This document shows, piece by piece, positions 41,725-53,400 of a stretch of DNA of 64,000 bases. The DNA lies in NCBI GenBank assembly GCA_013368445.1, contig JAACJO010000002.1, forward strand, positions 1,922,001 through 1,986,000, written 5' to 3'. The stretch's first letter is position 1. Every line of letters begins with the position of its first letter. The stretch comes from Leucocoprinus leucothites (lineage: Eukaryota; Basidiomycota; Agaricomycetes; Agaricales; Agaricaceae). The translations under genes and the position numbers were made by a program. The notes below the pieces were generated by a model, which was given only the letters and a program-made list of their open reading frames with translations, did no database searches and was not told the DNA's origin.

Positions 41725-43378
41725 GGCATTTATTCCTCTGGATTCAAAACGCAATCGTTTCAGGAAAACTGGGAATTGAGGACCTCACATTTCCCTATAT
41801 GTGCACATGATTCTGACTGCTGTACATATCTACTCTTCACCCCTCCCTCTCAGCCATTTACAGGCGCACAATATAGTCTCCCCCAATCTAATACATATTA
41901 CATGACGGATCGTACTCCTTGCTAAAAGAGCTTTGATTCCGAAGTAGTGGAAAATAATGCCAATACGTCATCTCGGGTCTAGTGGCGAAGATACAAAAAG
42001 TGGTCTCTGTGGAGGCTGTGGCTAATGAGCGACACAGTATCACAGAAGACAATTTGACCTCGCAATTTTCCTTTTATCGGTAGTCCATAAGGAACACTAC
42101 GCGGGAATCACCTTGCGCTGACATTTTGCCATTCCGAAGAAAACGCAGAAGCGTGGATGAACTCATTAGCTCACCGTCCTCGGGCGCTTCTTCACAAAGG
42201 AGGCGCGGAGAACGAAAAATCTAGCCGCGTTTTCCCCCTGCCCTCCTCTCTATTTTTCTCTCTTCGCTACTGCGACAGGCCGTGCATACCTCTGAACAAC
42301 AATGGCCGCACGGGCCCCCGAACGTCTTCATCGAAATTGCTTTTGGTGGGAAAAGTTGTAGATGGTGGCGACTTTCGAAATGGGCATACCAGTGTCTGCG
42401 TGACAGCAGCGGCACGAACGTCGGTTGAGGGACTTGCCACCACCCGCTGAAGACCTTCCGGCTCCTAAAAAAAAGATGAGAACAGGATGCTGTATATTCC
42501 CATTCAGAAACCTGAAAAATATGATCTGTGCAGTAAAAAAAAAGGGAATTTTCGGATCGTTCAATTAGTGTGGCTACTGTCAAATACCTTCTATGAACCG
42601 ATATCCCTCAAAATGATTTGGCGAATACCGATAGATTGCCTACACCAACTATTTGGGCCTTGCAAGTCTTGTACGTATTCGTGCCTTGTGCTTCCTCCAC
42701 TATAACCATCTACGCCTCTAGTAACCATACCTACTCGAGACGAACGTCCCTATCGACAGTACCAAAGGCTGTACATGCCTGCACAGAAACTCGAAGCATG
42801 CGACGTGCCTTAAAATATAAGATTGTCAGGCATGTGCCCCAATAGGTTTTCCCGACGTGTTAGTTGAGCGTTTTGATAATCAAGCTTCGGGTCTCGTGTT
42901 CAGAATAAGTTATATCCCGTTCAATATCTTGTTCAAAGAAAACTGGCCGAGCCATAAAACGATTCATGGTGTATATCAGTCCAACGTAGACTTGGTCTAT
43001 GATCGATCCGAACAGAGAGAGCAACCTAAAGGCCTTCCACCCCTGCATCGCCTACTGGATCCAGACTAAGTAGATTGAGCATAGAACATCCCGAATCGGA
43101 TCAGTTTGGAGCATGAAAAGATAAATGTGATTGCATATAGAGTAAATGGAGGCCAGATTACGCAGGCAGAGGGGCAAAAGTTGGTGGCATCGAGTGCGCT
43201 GTGGCGGGGTACTCAATCACCGGCTGGAGGGAAACCGGTGGATGAGGTAGGGAAAGAAAAAGAAGCAGGGCTTGGCGAGAATGTTTGGGAGCGTCGAACT
43301 GGGCCGAACCTTATCCGCTGGCCTGGTTTACGGGTTGAGGATTATGTTTCCCGGAAGTTTGTAAACCAAATTGCGACT
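41725..43378. other. Long intergenic region, no supported gene
   Basis: 1.65 kb between the mitoferrin and F-box stops (convergent). Several short open frames occur on both strands without ATG context, intron partners or domain signals. The one at 43106-43399 opens only at a TTG and runs antisense into the F-box 3' end. It may hold an unrecognised short or decayed gene. Confidence 0.45.
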
Positions 43379-44587
43379 TCAGCTATGGTCGCCGTATAAG
43401 CTTTGTACTCGGAGATGTTGCATTATCTCGTCAAGACTGGCATTAAATGGTACCTCTGCCCCCCTCGCCCATTTTAAGAGCTGGCCGGAAAGTGGAGAGC
43501 AGAAGAATACATTTTGCAAAGTTGCAAGCAGGGAGAACCAGCGTTCCGTAATTGCTCCTTGCTGAAGTCGTTTAATTCTCACTCTACATATAAAAACTCG
43601 AAGTTTCATCAACGCGATCACGCCGCGCAAATCTTTTTCCTGAGTAGAAATTAGCACAGATCGTGGGGTGAAAATAAGTTTGTGATTTACATTAGAATCC
43701 TCTAAGTCCAAAACTTCCACCAGCAACAGATACGGAGCAATGACAGCCAGGCGATCGCTGGCGTGGGGCCCCCGTAATACCAGGATGCGGATTTGGGATA
43801 GGGCCTGACATGCGAACCTCGAGTCAGCCAGGTTCTCATAACTTAGTCGATGTAGATGGGGCTGGGAAAGGTCCCAACATAGTTTTACTACCGGCCTCCC
43901 GGGCACCATCACTTCGATACAACGGAGACTCCATGTTGAGATTGTATGCAGGTTTGGACAAGCATCCATGCTAATTGCAGGTACCTCCCAGTGGCACCCA
44001 ATGAGATCCAACTCCTCGAGCTCCTGCTGGTGTTGTAATATCTGAGGAAGGTCATGGAAGTAGGCGGAAAGCATGTCTGGGATAGATAGCGAAAGTTCCT
44101 TGAGTTTCATGCTGCTGCTAGGGAAAAGAGCCTCGAGGCTAACGACGTGCGGATACGTGGAGTAGGTTATGTCTAGTCGAAAGTGCTTGAGCCCTGTCAT
44201 TGAGGGAAAGACTTTTAGGAATGCCGCCCACATTGTGGCAGGCCATACTCCCTGTTTGAGTTCAATCGTAAGGTGTCGAACAAAGCGCAGGAGCTCTGGT
44301 TTATGCCTAGTTGAGTCCAGGAAGAGATATGTCCTGCTCCAACCAAGGCACCGACCGCCACCCTGAGAAGTTATGTCCAGAGGGCTCTGTCCCGTGAATA
44401 CTAGTTCTCTGTAAAGGTATGGTTGGACTTCGGCAAAGCATGCGGGCGACACCAGAGACCAAGCATGCAAAAGGGATAGATCGTCGCCGCAGGCATGAAT
44501 GATAGTGCAGATGATCTCGTGAGGAAGTATTAAGGTAGACGGTGGTGTAGGTTCCTGAGTGACCGGTAAGGCAGGAACGACATCCAT
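43379..44587 (-). CDS. F-box-like/leucine-rich protein
   Basis: Single exon, 402 residues. The N-terminal F-box-like segment LILPHEIICTIIHACGDDLSLLHAWSLVSPACFAEVQPYLYRELVF fits SKP1 binding. Imperfect leucine-rich repeats follow (LRFVRHLTIEL, LKHFRLDI, LKELSLSI, LEELDLIGCHW, IRILVLRGPHA, LVEVLDLEDSN). It is one of the large family of basidiomycete F-box proteins that presumably choose substrates for SCF ubiquitin ligases. Substrate unknown. Lack of introns is usual for this family and unlike its neighbours. Confidence 0.8.
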   Translation of the reverse strand: MDVVPALPVTQEPTPPSTLILPHEIICTIIHACGDDLSLLHAWSLVSPACFAEVQPYLYRELVFTGQSPLDITSQGGGRCLGWSRTYLFLDSTRHKPELLRFVRHLTIELKQGVWPATMWAAFLKVFPSMTGLKHFRLDITYSTYPHVVSLEALFPSSSMKLKELSLSIPDMLSAYFHDLPQILQHQQELEELDLIGCHWEVPAISMDACPNLHTISTWSLRCIEVMVPGRPVVKLCWDLSQPHLHRLSYENLADSRFACQALSQIRILVLRGPHASDRLAVIAPYLLLVEVLDLEDSNVNHKLIFTPRSVLISTQEKDLRGVIALMKLRVFICRVRIKRLQQGAITERWFSLLATLQNVFFCSPLSGQLLKWARGAEVPFNASLDEIMQHLRVQSLYGDHS

Positions 44588-45755
44588 CGTGCCTCCCAGA
44601 GATCGTTGATATGAGTCGTATGAGTGGCGGATAGTAGGTTCAACAACGAGCGCTCAAGCACAAAACAAACAACATGATGTCAGAGACAAATAAATATGGA
44701 ATGCAATCACACATATCGGCTGACAACAAACAGAAACGAGCGTCTGCTGTTCAGACTCGGGAATACCACCAAAACATACAAATACGACTGCAAATGCACT
44801 TTCAGGAAAGCCGAATCCCTAGTGCTACTAACACCTCATCCAAGTACCTCCCTCCCTCGTCGCCCGAAATTTAATCCAGCCCCTCGACCCTTCCACCTAA
44901 ACCCTCACCCTGTCCCATGCCTAGGTAACTCAGCCAGTCGCTCGTATCACCTCTTCCGCCGCTTCCGCCAACCCCTCAAACCAACCGACCAACCAACCAG
45001 CCACCCCCCTCCCAGCCCTGCCCGTCTGCCCGTCGTCCCCGCCAAAAGCTTCTGACCCGCCCATCCCACAACCACCCCGAAAAACTCTAGACCCAAACCC
45101 GAAACATTATCTCCTGCTATTAAGTTTGCCAGTGAACGCACCAACCTGCACAATCGCCAACAACCCTCGAAGCCAATACACTTCCAACTGACTTTTCTGC
45201 CTCCCTCTCGTTAAACTCCCCTAGCCAACTTCCTACTCCCGTTCGTCTATTACCAAAACATAAGCCGCTACTTCTCCACGCTAGCATCCATCTCACCCAC
45301 CTCCGGATCAATCTTCACACAACCATACCCCTAACCCCTATCCTATCGCCCCGTCTCAATACTTCTCCATCCATATCCTCCCCACCGCCACACGATCAAA
45401 GGAAGTTAAAGAAGAAAAAAAGTGAAAAAGAGAATAAAAAAGGAACGCCGAACCCATTAGATGGTTGTATAGGGTGACCAAATCCCACAACAACCCCAAT
45501 GCCGACCGGGCTGGTCAAGCGCAACAACATTGGTTCTAATGGATCCAGAAAGAAAGTACAATCTACACTACCAAATGCGCCAGCGCAAGGTGAACGTAAA
45601 ATGCAGAAAAAAGAAAGAAGGGAACTGAAAAGGAAAAGAGAGAGAGAAAGAAAGAAAAGAAAGAAAGTAGGATACCGCCCATCCTCAGGAATCAAAATTA
45701 CGCCAAGTGCTAGACGACATGAATCAACCGAAAGAGAGCAAAGCAATAAATGGAC
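44588..45755. other. Intergenic region with extreme strand-biased composition
   Basis: It contains the F-box promoter and the 3' flank of the HRK pseudokinase. Two blocks stand out. One is C-rich on the plus strand (about 44870-45370, runs such as CCACCCCCCTCCC). The other is polypurine (about 45403-45680). No gene is called; the Lys/Arg-rich open frame at 45499-45813 is a by-product of the purine run. Confidence 0.6.
45403..45672 (+). repeat. Polypurine/polypyrimidine tract
   Basis: Long runs of A and G on the plus strand, for example AAAGAAGAAAAAAAGTG near 45408 and a GAGAGAGAAAGAAAG-type stretch near 45640, broken by a mixed segment at about 45445-45590. Such tracts can form triplex or slippage-prone DNA. 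Confidence 0.6.
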
Positions 45756-47265
45756 TCACATATCCCTGAAGATAGCGTGTGCCTTCATTTCCTCGACGGA
45801 GTCAAACCGATAGTAGTCGTCAGTCGAGAGTAATCGGCGAATGAACAACATCTCGTCGGTCAACAAAAGCCCCTCATTCACCCTGTATTTACCAAAACCA
45901 TTGTCAGTAGGAATCAAACGAGTACGCATTTCATGCCAAATGTGACCCAAGGCGACATAATCACTGTAATAGGGACTGCGAGTACGACGCTTTGGATCAC
46001 CCTTGGGACCAAGGGCCGGGTCGTGAATCCATAAGGGAATGTCTGGAGAAAGTAGTCGTGAGTATCACTGAACGAGAACAGAGTAGGAGGCACGAACCTC
46101 CATCGACCATTGCGCTATCACTCCTGATGACACAAGAACTAAAGTCAAAAAGTGTGAGATTCTCATCGATATCCCCAGCCATGATAGCCTCGGGAGAAAT
46201 CTTCCGGTGGATAACGCCACACTGGTGCATACGGTGGATGGCATGGAGGAGTCGAGCCATCTGATCAATCGTAAACCTCGCATCATAAGACTTATCATTT
46301 TGCAAAAGATTCATGAGAGTAGAATCTCCCATCCATTTCTGAAGAGCGAACAGAGTGAGCTTCGTACAAAGCAACAAGCAAGATCGACTCACGAAGAGGA
46401 TAAACTTGGTTTCTTTTTGACTTTCGACATTTTCCAACGAAGGAAGTCCATTCACACCACGAACACGACGCAAGGCATTGAGCTCGTTGGAGAGAACTTG
46501 AGTGGATTGGGGATCCTCAGCGGGCGCCCTCTCCATTGACCACACGAGCCCACCTACAGTAGTGGCTGACCAAAATGAGCCACCTGTAGAACGACTCACG
46601 TGCTTGATACAGCCAACAAGACGGTCACCACCCAAAACCTCACGAATCTGATCAAATTCCTCTACATCAGACACGTTCGGGCGAGGACGTTCTTTGAGGG
46701 AGTCCAAGGCACCGCGGCTGGGGTTGAAATCTCTCGCGGACGGAGCGGTAGACCTGTGCTTCTCAGCGTCAGCATCTTCATTAGATTGAGTAGGAACAGG
46801 AGAATCTAGTCTGTTATGATACGTCTGAGAAGCAAGAAGAGTGAGCCTCAAATTCTTCCTAGCATTCTCGAGATGAGTTGATGGGGTCGATGCTTGACCA
46901 TCCAACCGACCCCTCATGATTCCAAGCCCGATTACTGAAATATTTCCGGTTGTAGTCAGACGGGAGGCCGAAACGAGGATATAAAACCTACCTTGAGGCA
47001 CATCACCTTTGCCTCCCCCAGGGTTTCTCCACCCCGGGGATCGGGTAATGGACTCGGCGTCGACAGAGCTGGTCAAGCTCCGCACGGCAGAAGCACCCTT
47101 CGCGTTGACCAAACGCAGCAGGGCACCCCGTAATTGCCTTCCGCCAGTCACTACCCCCCGTCCAATCCTCAAAACCCGACAAAAGAATCCAGTCTTCTTT
47201 GGAGATGCGATTGATACGTCGGACGACTGAAAAGGATTTGGCGATAACTGAAAGCGTACAGACAT
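45756..47265 (-). CDS. Protein-kinase-like protein lacking the catalytic aspartate (pseudokinase)
   Basis: Start MSVRFQLSPNPFQSSDVSIA, then a basic leader and the exon carrying REVLGGDRLVGCIKHVSRSTGGSFWSATTVGGLVWSMERA. The C-lobe reads MARLLHAIHRMHQCGVIHRKISPEAIM, so the HRD aspartate is Lys. LTLFDFSSCVI has DFS for DFG. Then WIHDPALGPKGDPKRRTRSPYYSDYVALGHIWHEM and a tail ending HAIFRDM (TGA at 45756). With both catalytic residues altered and no clear glycine loop it should not transfer phosphate. The fold is otherwise complete enough to bind partners or nucleotide. It is unrelated in detail to the triple-module proteins downstream. Role unknown. Confidence 0.78.
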
Positions 47266-47800
47266 GATGATTGAAGTGTGAAAATTATAGGAGTTTAGTG
47301 TAGGATGCGATAAATTATGGGTGAAGTTGTTAAAGGGGTTTCGACCACGCGCGTGCACCTTATGTAGGGCGAAAAGGAGTTGAAACAAACTCAAGGTTGT
47401 TGTCATTACACCGTCATCGAAATGTATCCGCGAGACAGATCAAAATAGCTCGATATTCATTGGGTAATCCTTGTTAAGGGGTGAGTGAGCGGGCAGAGCG
47501 CTTCATGGTTCGAGAGCTTTGAGTTGGACTTAGTGACTTCTTCAACTACAGTAAGGGTGAACCAGACCTGATAATGGAAGCAAGATAATTCAGCGATTAC
47601 TTTGTAGGCCAATACCACTCACTTTGATGCCGATCATGAGGTCAAGTGTTCAGCCAGTGGACGCCCAACTAAAGAGAACATTACAAGCATAATAACATCA
47701 CTACCGCCCAAAGGGCAATCAGAGTCTGGTTCACGCAATGGGTGTTGGCTTTGAAAGCCGGAGAACATATCAATTCTAACAGAACAAAAGAAATACAGGC
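47266..47800. other. Intergenic region, no gene seen
   Basis: The promoter of the HRK pseudokinase and the 3' flank of DBP9, both on the minus strand. No coding signal. Confidence 0.55.
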
Positions 47801-50079
47801 TCATCTGAACTTCTTCAACGGATCTGACTTTTTCTTTCCTCTCGAACCAGGTTTTCCACCTCTCCCACCTCTCCCTCGCTGCGCTCCATCCTTCCTAAAC
47901 GGCACGAATCCAGATTTCGCCCCCGTAACAACAGGTCTTATCTCTTCACTCTCCTGCGCAGGTGCCATCCTCGGTAACAAATATTTCGGAACGTGCTTCA
48001 TATGAGGCTGGACCCTTGCAGGCCGTAACGCCTTGTCATGACGCAAATGCTCGAGGTCAAACGGGTTATCCTCAAAATACGCCTTGAGTTTATCCGAGTT
48101 GAGCAACTCATTCTTCAACTCTTTAATCCTCGCTTCCCTGATCGCCGCTCTCGTCACACTCCGCAATGCATCTTCCATGCGATATCGGAAAGCTTCAACC
48201 TGCCGCATATCAAACTTGTACTCTTTGATCTGCGAACCACGAGCCCCTTGTTGTTTTTCAATACGTTTGAATACGCGTTCGTCGTTCTGAGCGCTTGGTA
48301 GACCCCCCACGACTTTATTTTTACCCCACTCTTCACGAGGAACGACAAAGGATAATGACATTCCTGTCCGGCCTGCACGAGCCGTGCGACCAATACGGTG
48401 GGTATACGAGCGGGCAGAGGTCGGAAGGTCAAAGTTGAGCACGCATGCAACGTCAACGAAATCGACTCCGCGGGTGACACCGTACTCTTTATCTGATTTG
48501 TGCTTGCTTTTGGCTTTTTTTGAGGATTTGGTATCTTGACCTTCAAGCTGTTGTTTTTGGCGTTTTCTCGAGGGAGTCGGAGGTGAAGAGAGTCGCTTGC
48601 GTTTGAGTCGCTTATCAGCTGGAGACTCGGATTCATCTTGTTCGCCTTCGTCGCCATCCTCGTCTGAAGAATTCTCATCGGGATTTTCTCGTTGAGTAGA
48701 TGTGACTACGCAAGGGTTAGTAGCGAGATGTAAATTGAAGGGATGAACTCACACTCTTCTTCTTGGTTCTCCTCCTCTTCTTCCTCGTCAGTCTCCCCGA
48801 TACCACCTTCATCTGTCGCAATGATATAGTCATAAACACCTTTATTGAATTCTTGCACTGTATGATACCTATAATATTCCATTAGTCCGGATGTGAAGTG
48901 GAAAATCAAGCCCGTACCTAGAGTTTAGTGGTAGTTCGGAATTGAGCACGCAACTCTTAATGGAGAACTGCTCCAAGAACAGCTTCAGCCGATAACACCG
49001 ATCCACATCGTTGACAAACAGGATACATTTTCCATTTACGAGTCTGAGCTTGAGGATGACATACGTCAGAAGAAATTTATCGACTTCTGAACATCTAACA
49101 GCGTATTGACTGAGAGAAGCGGCTTCGTCCTCAGCCTCTTCCAGTTTCAGGATGGCCTTCGAGGTGTAAAAGATCGACACTGATTCCTAGACAAGATGGC
49201 ATCACTCACGGGGTTGCGTAGTGTCAGGCCTTTAAGCATCTCGACGTCTTCCGTCATGGTGGCGCTCATCAGGAAACTCTGGTGAACCTTTGGAAGATAC
49301 GCGCCGCTAAATATCTGACGGACATCGTTGTCGTGGCCATATGAGAGGATAAGGTCGGCTTCGTCAATGACAAGCGAATCTATCGCAGAAAGCGAGAGCG
49401 CCTGAGAATAGGCATAAGTAGAGGAAATTTACGAAGTGGTGGAGGACAGACTTTGGACTGCAGAAGAGACAGGGCTCGCGAGGGAGTTGCAACCACAATA
49501 TCAGGTTGATCCGACAAGAGCACACTACATACAATTAGTGAGAAATGACTTGCTGCACCCAGTTCTTAACGACAGACGTACCGCTGTAAATGTGCAGTAG
49601 TTCCAGAAGCGATATTGATGATCACGACATCTTTATCGCAGTAGCGCACAATACCTCGCAAGAAAACAGTCACCTGTTCAGCGAGCTCTCTCGTAGGAAC
49701 AAGAACCAAGGCTCTGGTAACACTCTTTGTCTCTCCATTAACACTGTCCTAGCTCAACAATTTAGATCAGCTCTGTAGCCCCTGCATGGCCTGTCAAAAA
49801 AAAAGAATTCACCACTTCCTTGTCCTTTCCTTTTCCTTTGTTCAACAGGATTTTTTGTACGACCGGTATGGAGTAAGCAGCTGTTTTACCGCTGCCTGTC
49901 CGTGCTCGAGCGAGGATGTCCTTGTGTTCGTCCAAAGCTAGAGGAATCGCACGTGCTTGGATCAAAGTAGGACGAGCGAAGCCCATGTCTGCAACAGCTC
50001 GTAGTAAGCGAGAGTCAACGATGTTCGAAAAGGCAGAGAATGTCGTTGCATGTTCCAGGAGGCGTGCATCTGGGGCCAT
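47801..50079 (-). CDS. DBP9: ATP-dependent DEAD-box RNA helicase DBP9 (DDX56)
   Basis: Nucleolar helicase for 60S ribosomal subunit assembly. Start [22 protein letters not shown]-motif region [18 protein letters not shown], Walker [17 protein letters not shown], motif [15 protein letters not shown], motif [17 protein letters not shown]. The C-terminal RecA domain has [22 protein letters not shown], an acidic insertion ([13 protein letters not shown] and a Lys/Ser-rich stretch) characteristic of Dbp9, then [23 protein letters not shown]. The basic tail ends [12 protein letters not shown]. Six or seven short introns. The first seven codons and the promoter are duplicated 5.6 kb away as part of the tandem repeat described below. 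Confidence 0.95.
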
Positions 50080-50464
50080 AGTGGGCGACGCTGTAAGGTA
50101 ATAAGTGTGATGGTTTTCAAAAAATCAAATCAAAGCGCTTATGTAATCAACCCCTGTTTCTGGCGACTGTCACCCATTGCTCTAAGTTCTTCACTCAGGA
50201 TCTCAATTGGGCGTACCTCGTTCCTATAATTATCCCAGTGGAGGAGAACATCAGCACGGTCCTCGCCGAGAATGAATTCAGGATGCCTCGCCTGGCAAGT
50301 CACTCACACTTCGTGACCTCCATCAAGGCTAGACTTATCCTGCTATATCGGTGGCCCGTCTCAGCAAGTACAAGCTCCATCCATCTCCCACTTTCTCAGC
50401 AACTCAGAAAATTAGCGCGTTTGGCCTAGTGCACCGTCGTGCCCAACGTTAAGCAGATCAAGTC
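50080..50464. promoter_or_regulatory. Divergent promoter of DBP9 and triple-module gene A
   Basis: A 385-bp head-to-head spacer. The block GGTTTTCAA...AATCAAATCAAA near 50112-50135 recurs in the downstream duplicate (about 55692-55718). Confidence 0.5.
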
Positions 50465-53400
50465 ATGGATCCACCTCCCTCAGATTCGCAAGCCTCAGCC
50501 CCGGTGCACATCGCGACCGATGAGCCTGATAGCATCTCGTCCTTGCGCCAACTGGTCTCGCAGATTGATACAGAAAGTCGTATGCAAGAAGTCGTCGATA
50601 AAGCTAAAGATCTCACCCTCGAAGAAACCCAACTTTTGGTCGACTGTCTAAGCATGGTAAATACGATCGTGTTCCTCTTGCAAGAAACATATCTAAGTAT
50701 CACCCCTAGGCGCTGGACAAAAATGCTGTTCCCGCTAAAAACAGGTCCTACATTTGGCGCTCAATTATCAAGGTCGCGTCGTCAGCAAAGATTTTCTCGC
50801 GGAACCACACCCTCGATCCCAATCAGATAACCTCTGAAGGCGCGACGTCCCCCGGGTCCTATAGGATATTAGGGAAGCCATCTACCCGCCTCAAAGTACT
50901 GAAAACGGTTAAGAAAGGTTCCGATGCAGTAAGCTATAAAATTCACACCCACGGAAGCGCTCACAGGACCGGCTTTCTGTAGTTGTATGACGAATCGCTC
51001 GTCAGCTGGGTGCATCTATCGCACCCGAATATCTTGCCACTGTATGCTATTTTCCTTGAGGGCGATAATGATGTCAGCCTGGTATTCCCGCAATGTACGA
51101 CGAACGGAAACATTTGTGACTATGCAGACGCTCACCCTACAGTACCGCGTATGCCCTTGGTATGTATGTCTCACAGGATCCATTGCGATAATGACTGAAT
51201 TCTGTAAGGTGTCTGATGTTATCAATGGGCTTCATCATATACACCAGCTAGACCTTGTTCATGGGGAACTCAGTCCCGTACGTTCTTGCTTGCCTGTTCA
51301 CTGATCTGATGAGTGACGTATCTCCAGGAAAGTGTGGTGGTTTCAGACGATGGGCGAGCATTAATCACAGAACTCGATCCTATGTCCGAGTTACGAGAAT
51401 CTGGCTTATCCTCAGCCCGTTATTCAGCCCCAGAACTATTAAGAGAGGATGATATCCAGCCTACAAAAGCGACCGATGTGTGGTCATTTGCTTGTCTGTG
51501 TTATGAGGTACGCTTCAAGTCCCCCACCAAGACCGCATCTAAAACGTATATCGCAGGTACTTTCTGGCAAAGTCCCGTTTTATCAAATTACGAGAGAATT
51601 CAGAGTTTCTGGCGCCGTAGTGGCTGGTGCCAAACCAATACGACTAGGACAAGGAGAAGTAGGCGGGGACGAAATAAGTGACGCAATGTGGCAGTTATTG
51701 TTGAAGTGCTGGGAGTATGAGCCCAACGATCGTCCTGTGTGTTCAACGATCCTTCAGCTACTCTCGGGCATCGACATCCCGGATCACCGTTCAGAGGCAA
51801 AGTCACTGATTAAACCCGAAATCGCGAAGGGTTCCACTATTGATTTCGCCAATGCAAGGGCCCGCCTCACACGGGTTCTCGGTCCCAATCAACCAACGTC
51901 TGTCCGAGTTCCTCAACACTTACATCACTTGGTATTGAGGCTCATCTCCAATCCCACCAAGTTCGAGGCGACAGCGGCAGCTGCCAACAAGCTTAGTCCC
52001 AATGATATGCAGTGCTTGATAGATTTTTTAGACTTGGTGAGGCGTTCGATACTCTTATTGCGGAATAAATCTCATGTGGTCCTCTTAAAGGCTGTCGACG
52101 GTCTTCCTCGTGGGACTCATCCCGATCGGTCTATTTTGACATTGATGTCGAAGATTATGATGTCGACCTACATTTTCCCTCAGAGTTACAGACTCAATGG
52201 TGTACAATATGACCCCGCATCGGCAGCGGAAGCCAGGCATGGAGCGGTCTACAAAGGACGGGGTATAAATATCCGGATTGATGTCCTGAAGGAATCTGAT
52301 GCTGCCCTGGTGTGTTGGCATATGCTTTCTATGTTTGAAATATTGAAATATTTCCGTAGCTTTTCCTCCGAGGACTCTCTCGTTGGTCCCGTTTCTCACA
52401 CCCAAACATCTTACCACTGTATGGAGTTTTCCTTGAGGATACCAGCAAATCCCCTCAAATTTGCGTTGTAACACCACTACTGAACAATGGAAACCTACGC
52501 GATTATGCTCTTACCCTTCCACAAAGATCTCGAATGCCCTTAGTATGTCGTCGCCCGCCTTTTCACTGGGTTTTACACTCTATAACTTCTTCTAGATTTC
52601 CGATGTCATTAACGGCCTAAGCTATCTACACAAATCAAGCATAAATTATAGCTCTCCGACCCTAAGAGGGGTAAGCATGGAATAAATGCATTTTCAAGCG
52701 TAGATTAACGAATATCTCATGTGTAGGAAACTGTTTTGATCACAGACACGGGCCGAGCGGTGCTCCTTGGTTTTGGTATGACCGAGGCCTTGATAGCACC
52801 CGAGGCTACTACCTCAACGAGTAAACTTCGTTTCAGAGGGCCTAATTTTGTCGGTGGATCCACGAAAGAGGACATCTGGTCTTTTGGCTGCCTCTATTAT
52901 GAGGTACTTGTCTGTTTACGATCGTCATCGTTGTGCACCTATATAAGCTTGACATTGTTCTAAGGTGCTCTCGCGGAAGCTTCCATATTACCAGTATGAA
53001 GAAGATCATCAGGTCAGAGCCGCTATTTCTGCAGGAGAGCTTCCAAGGCGGCCCAACCGCGCCGACGGTGACATGGACGAAATTGACGACAAAGCTTGGG
53101 ACCTCATTACGAAATGTTGTAGGCCCTGGCGTGGCGCTCGCATCACGGCCCAGGAAGTACAGGAGCTACTCGCAAACATGATAGAAGACAATCGTCCCTA
53201 TACCACAGACTTCCCTGGAGTGGACATTTTGGCACTGAGATCTTCTCCTGACCTTGACTTTCATCGCGTAGAAAACCTTCTGGATCAAATCCAAGTGGGT
53301 CTCAATTACTCATCTTGAACTGCTGCAAGATATAACCCTGAATTCCACTTCCTCAGGTTGAGCTCCTACGAGAACCGTTATCTGATATTCTAAGGAACCG

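Noticed and set aside
43106..43399. 98-codon plus-strand open frame
   Set aside because: It opens only at TTG, has no in-frame ATG near the start, has no domain and overlaps the F-box 3' end in antisense.
45499..45813. Lys/Arg/Glu-rich open frame
   Set aside because: A by-product of the polypurine tract, without any domain.
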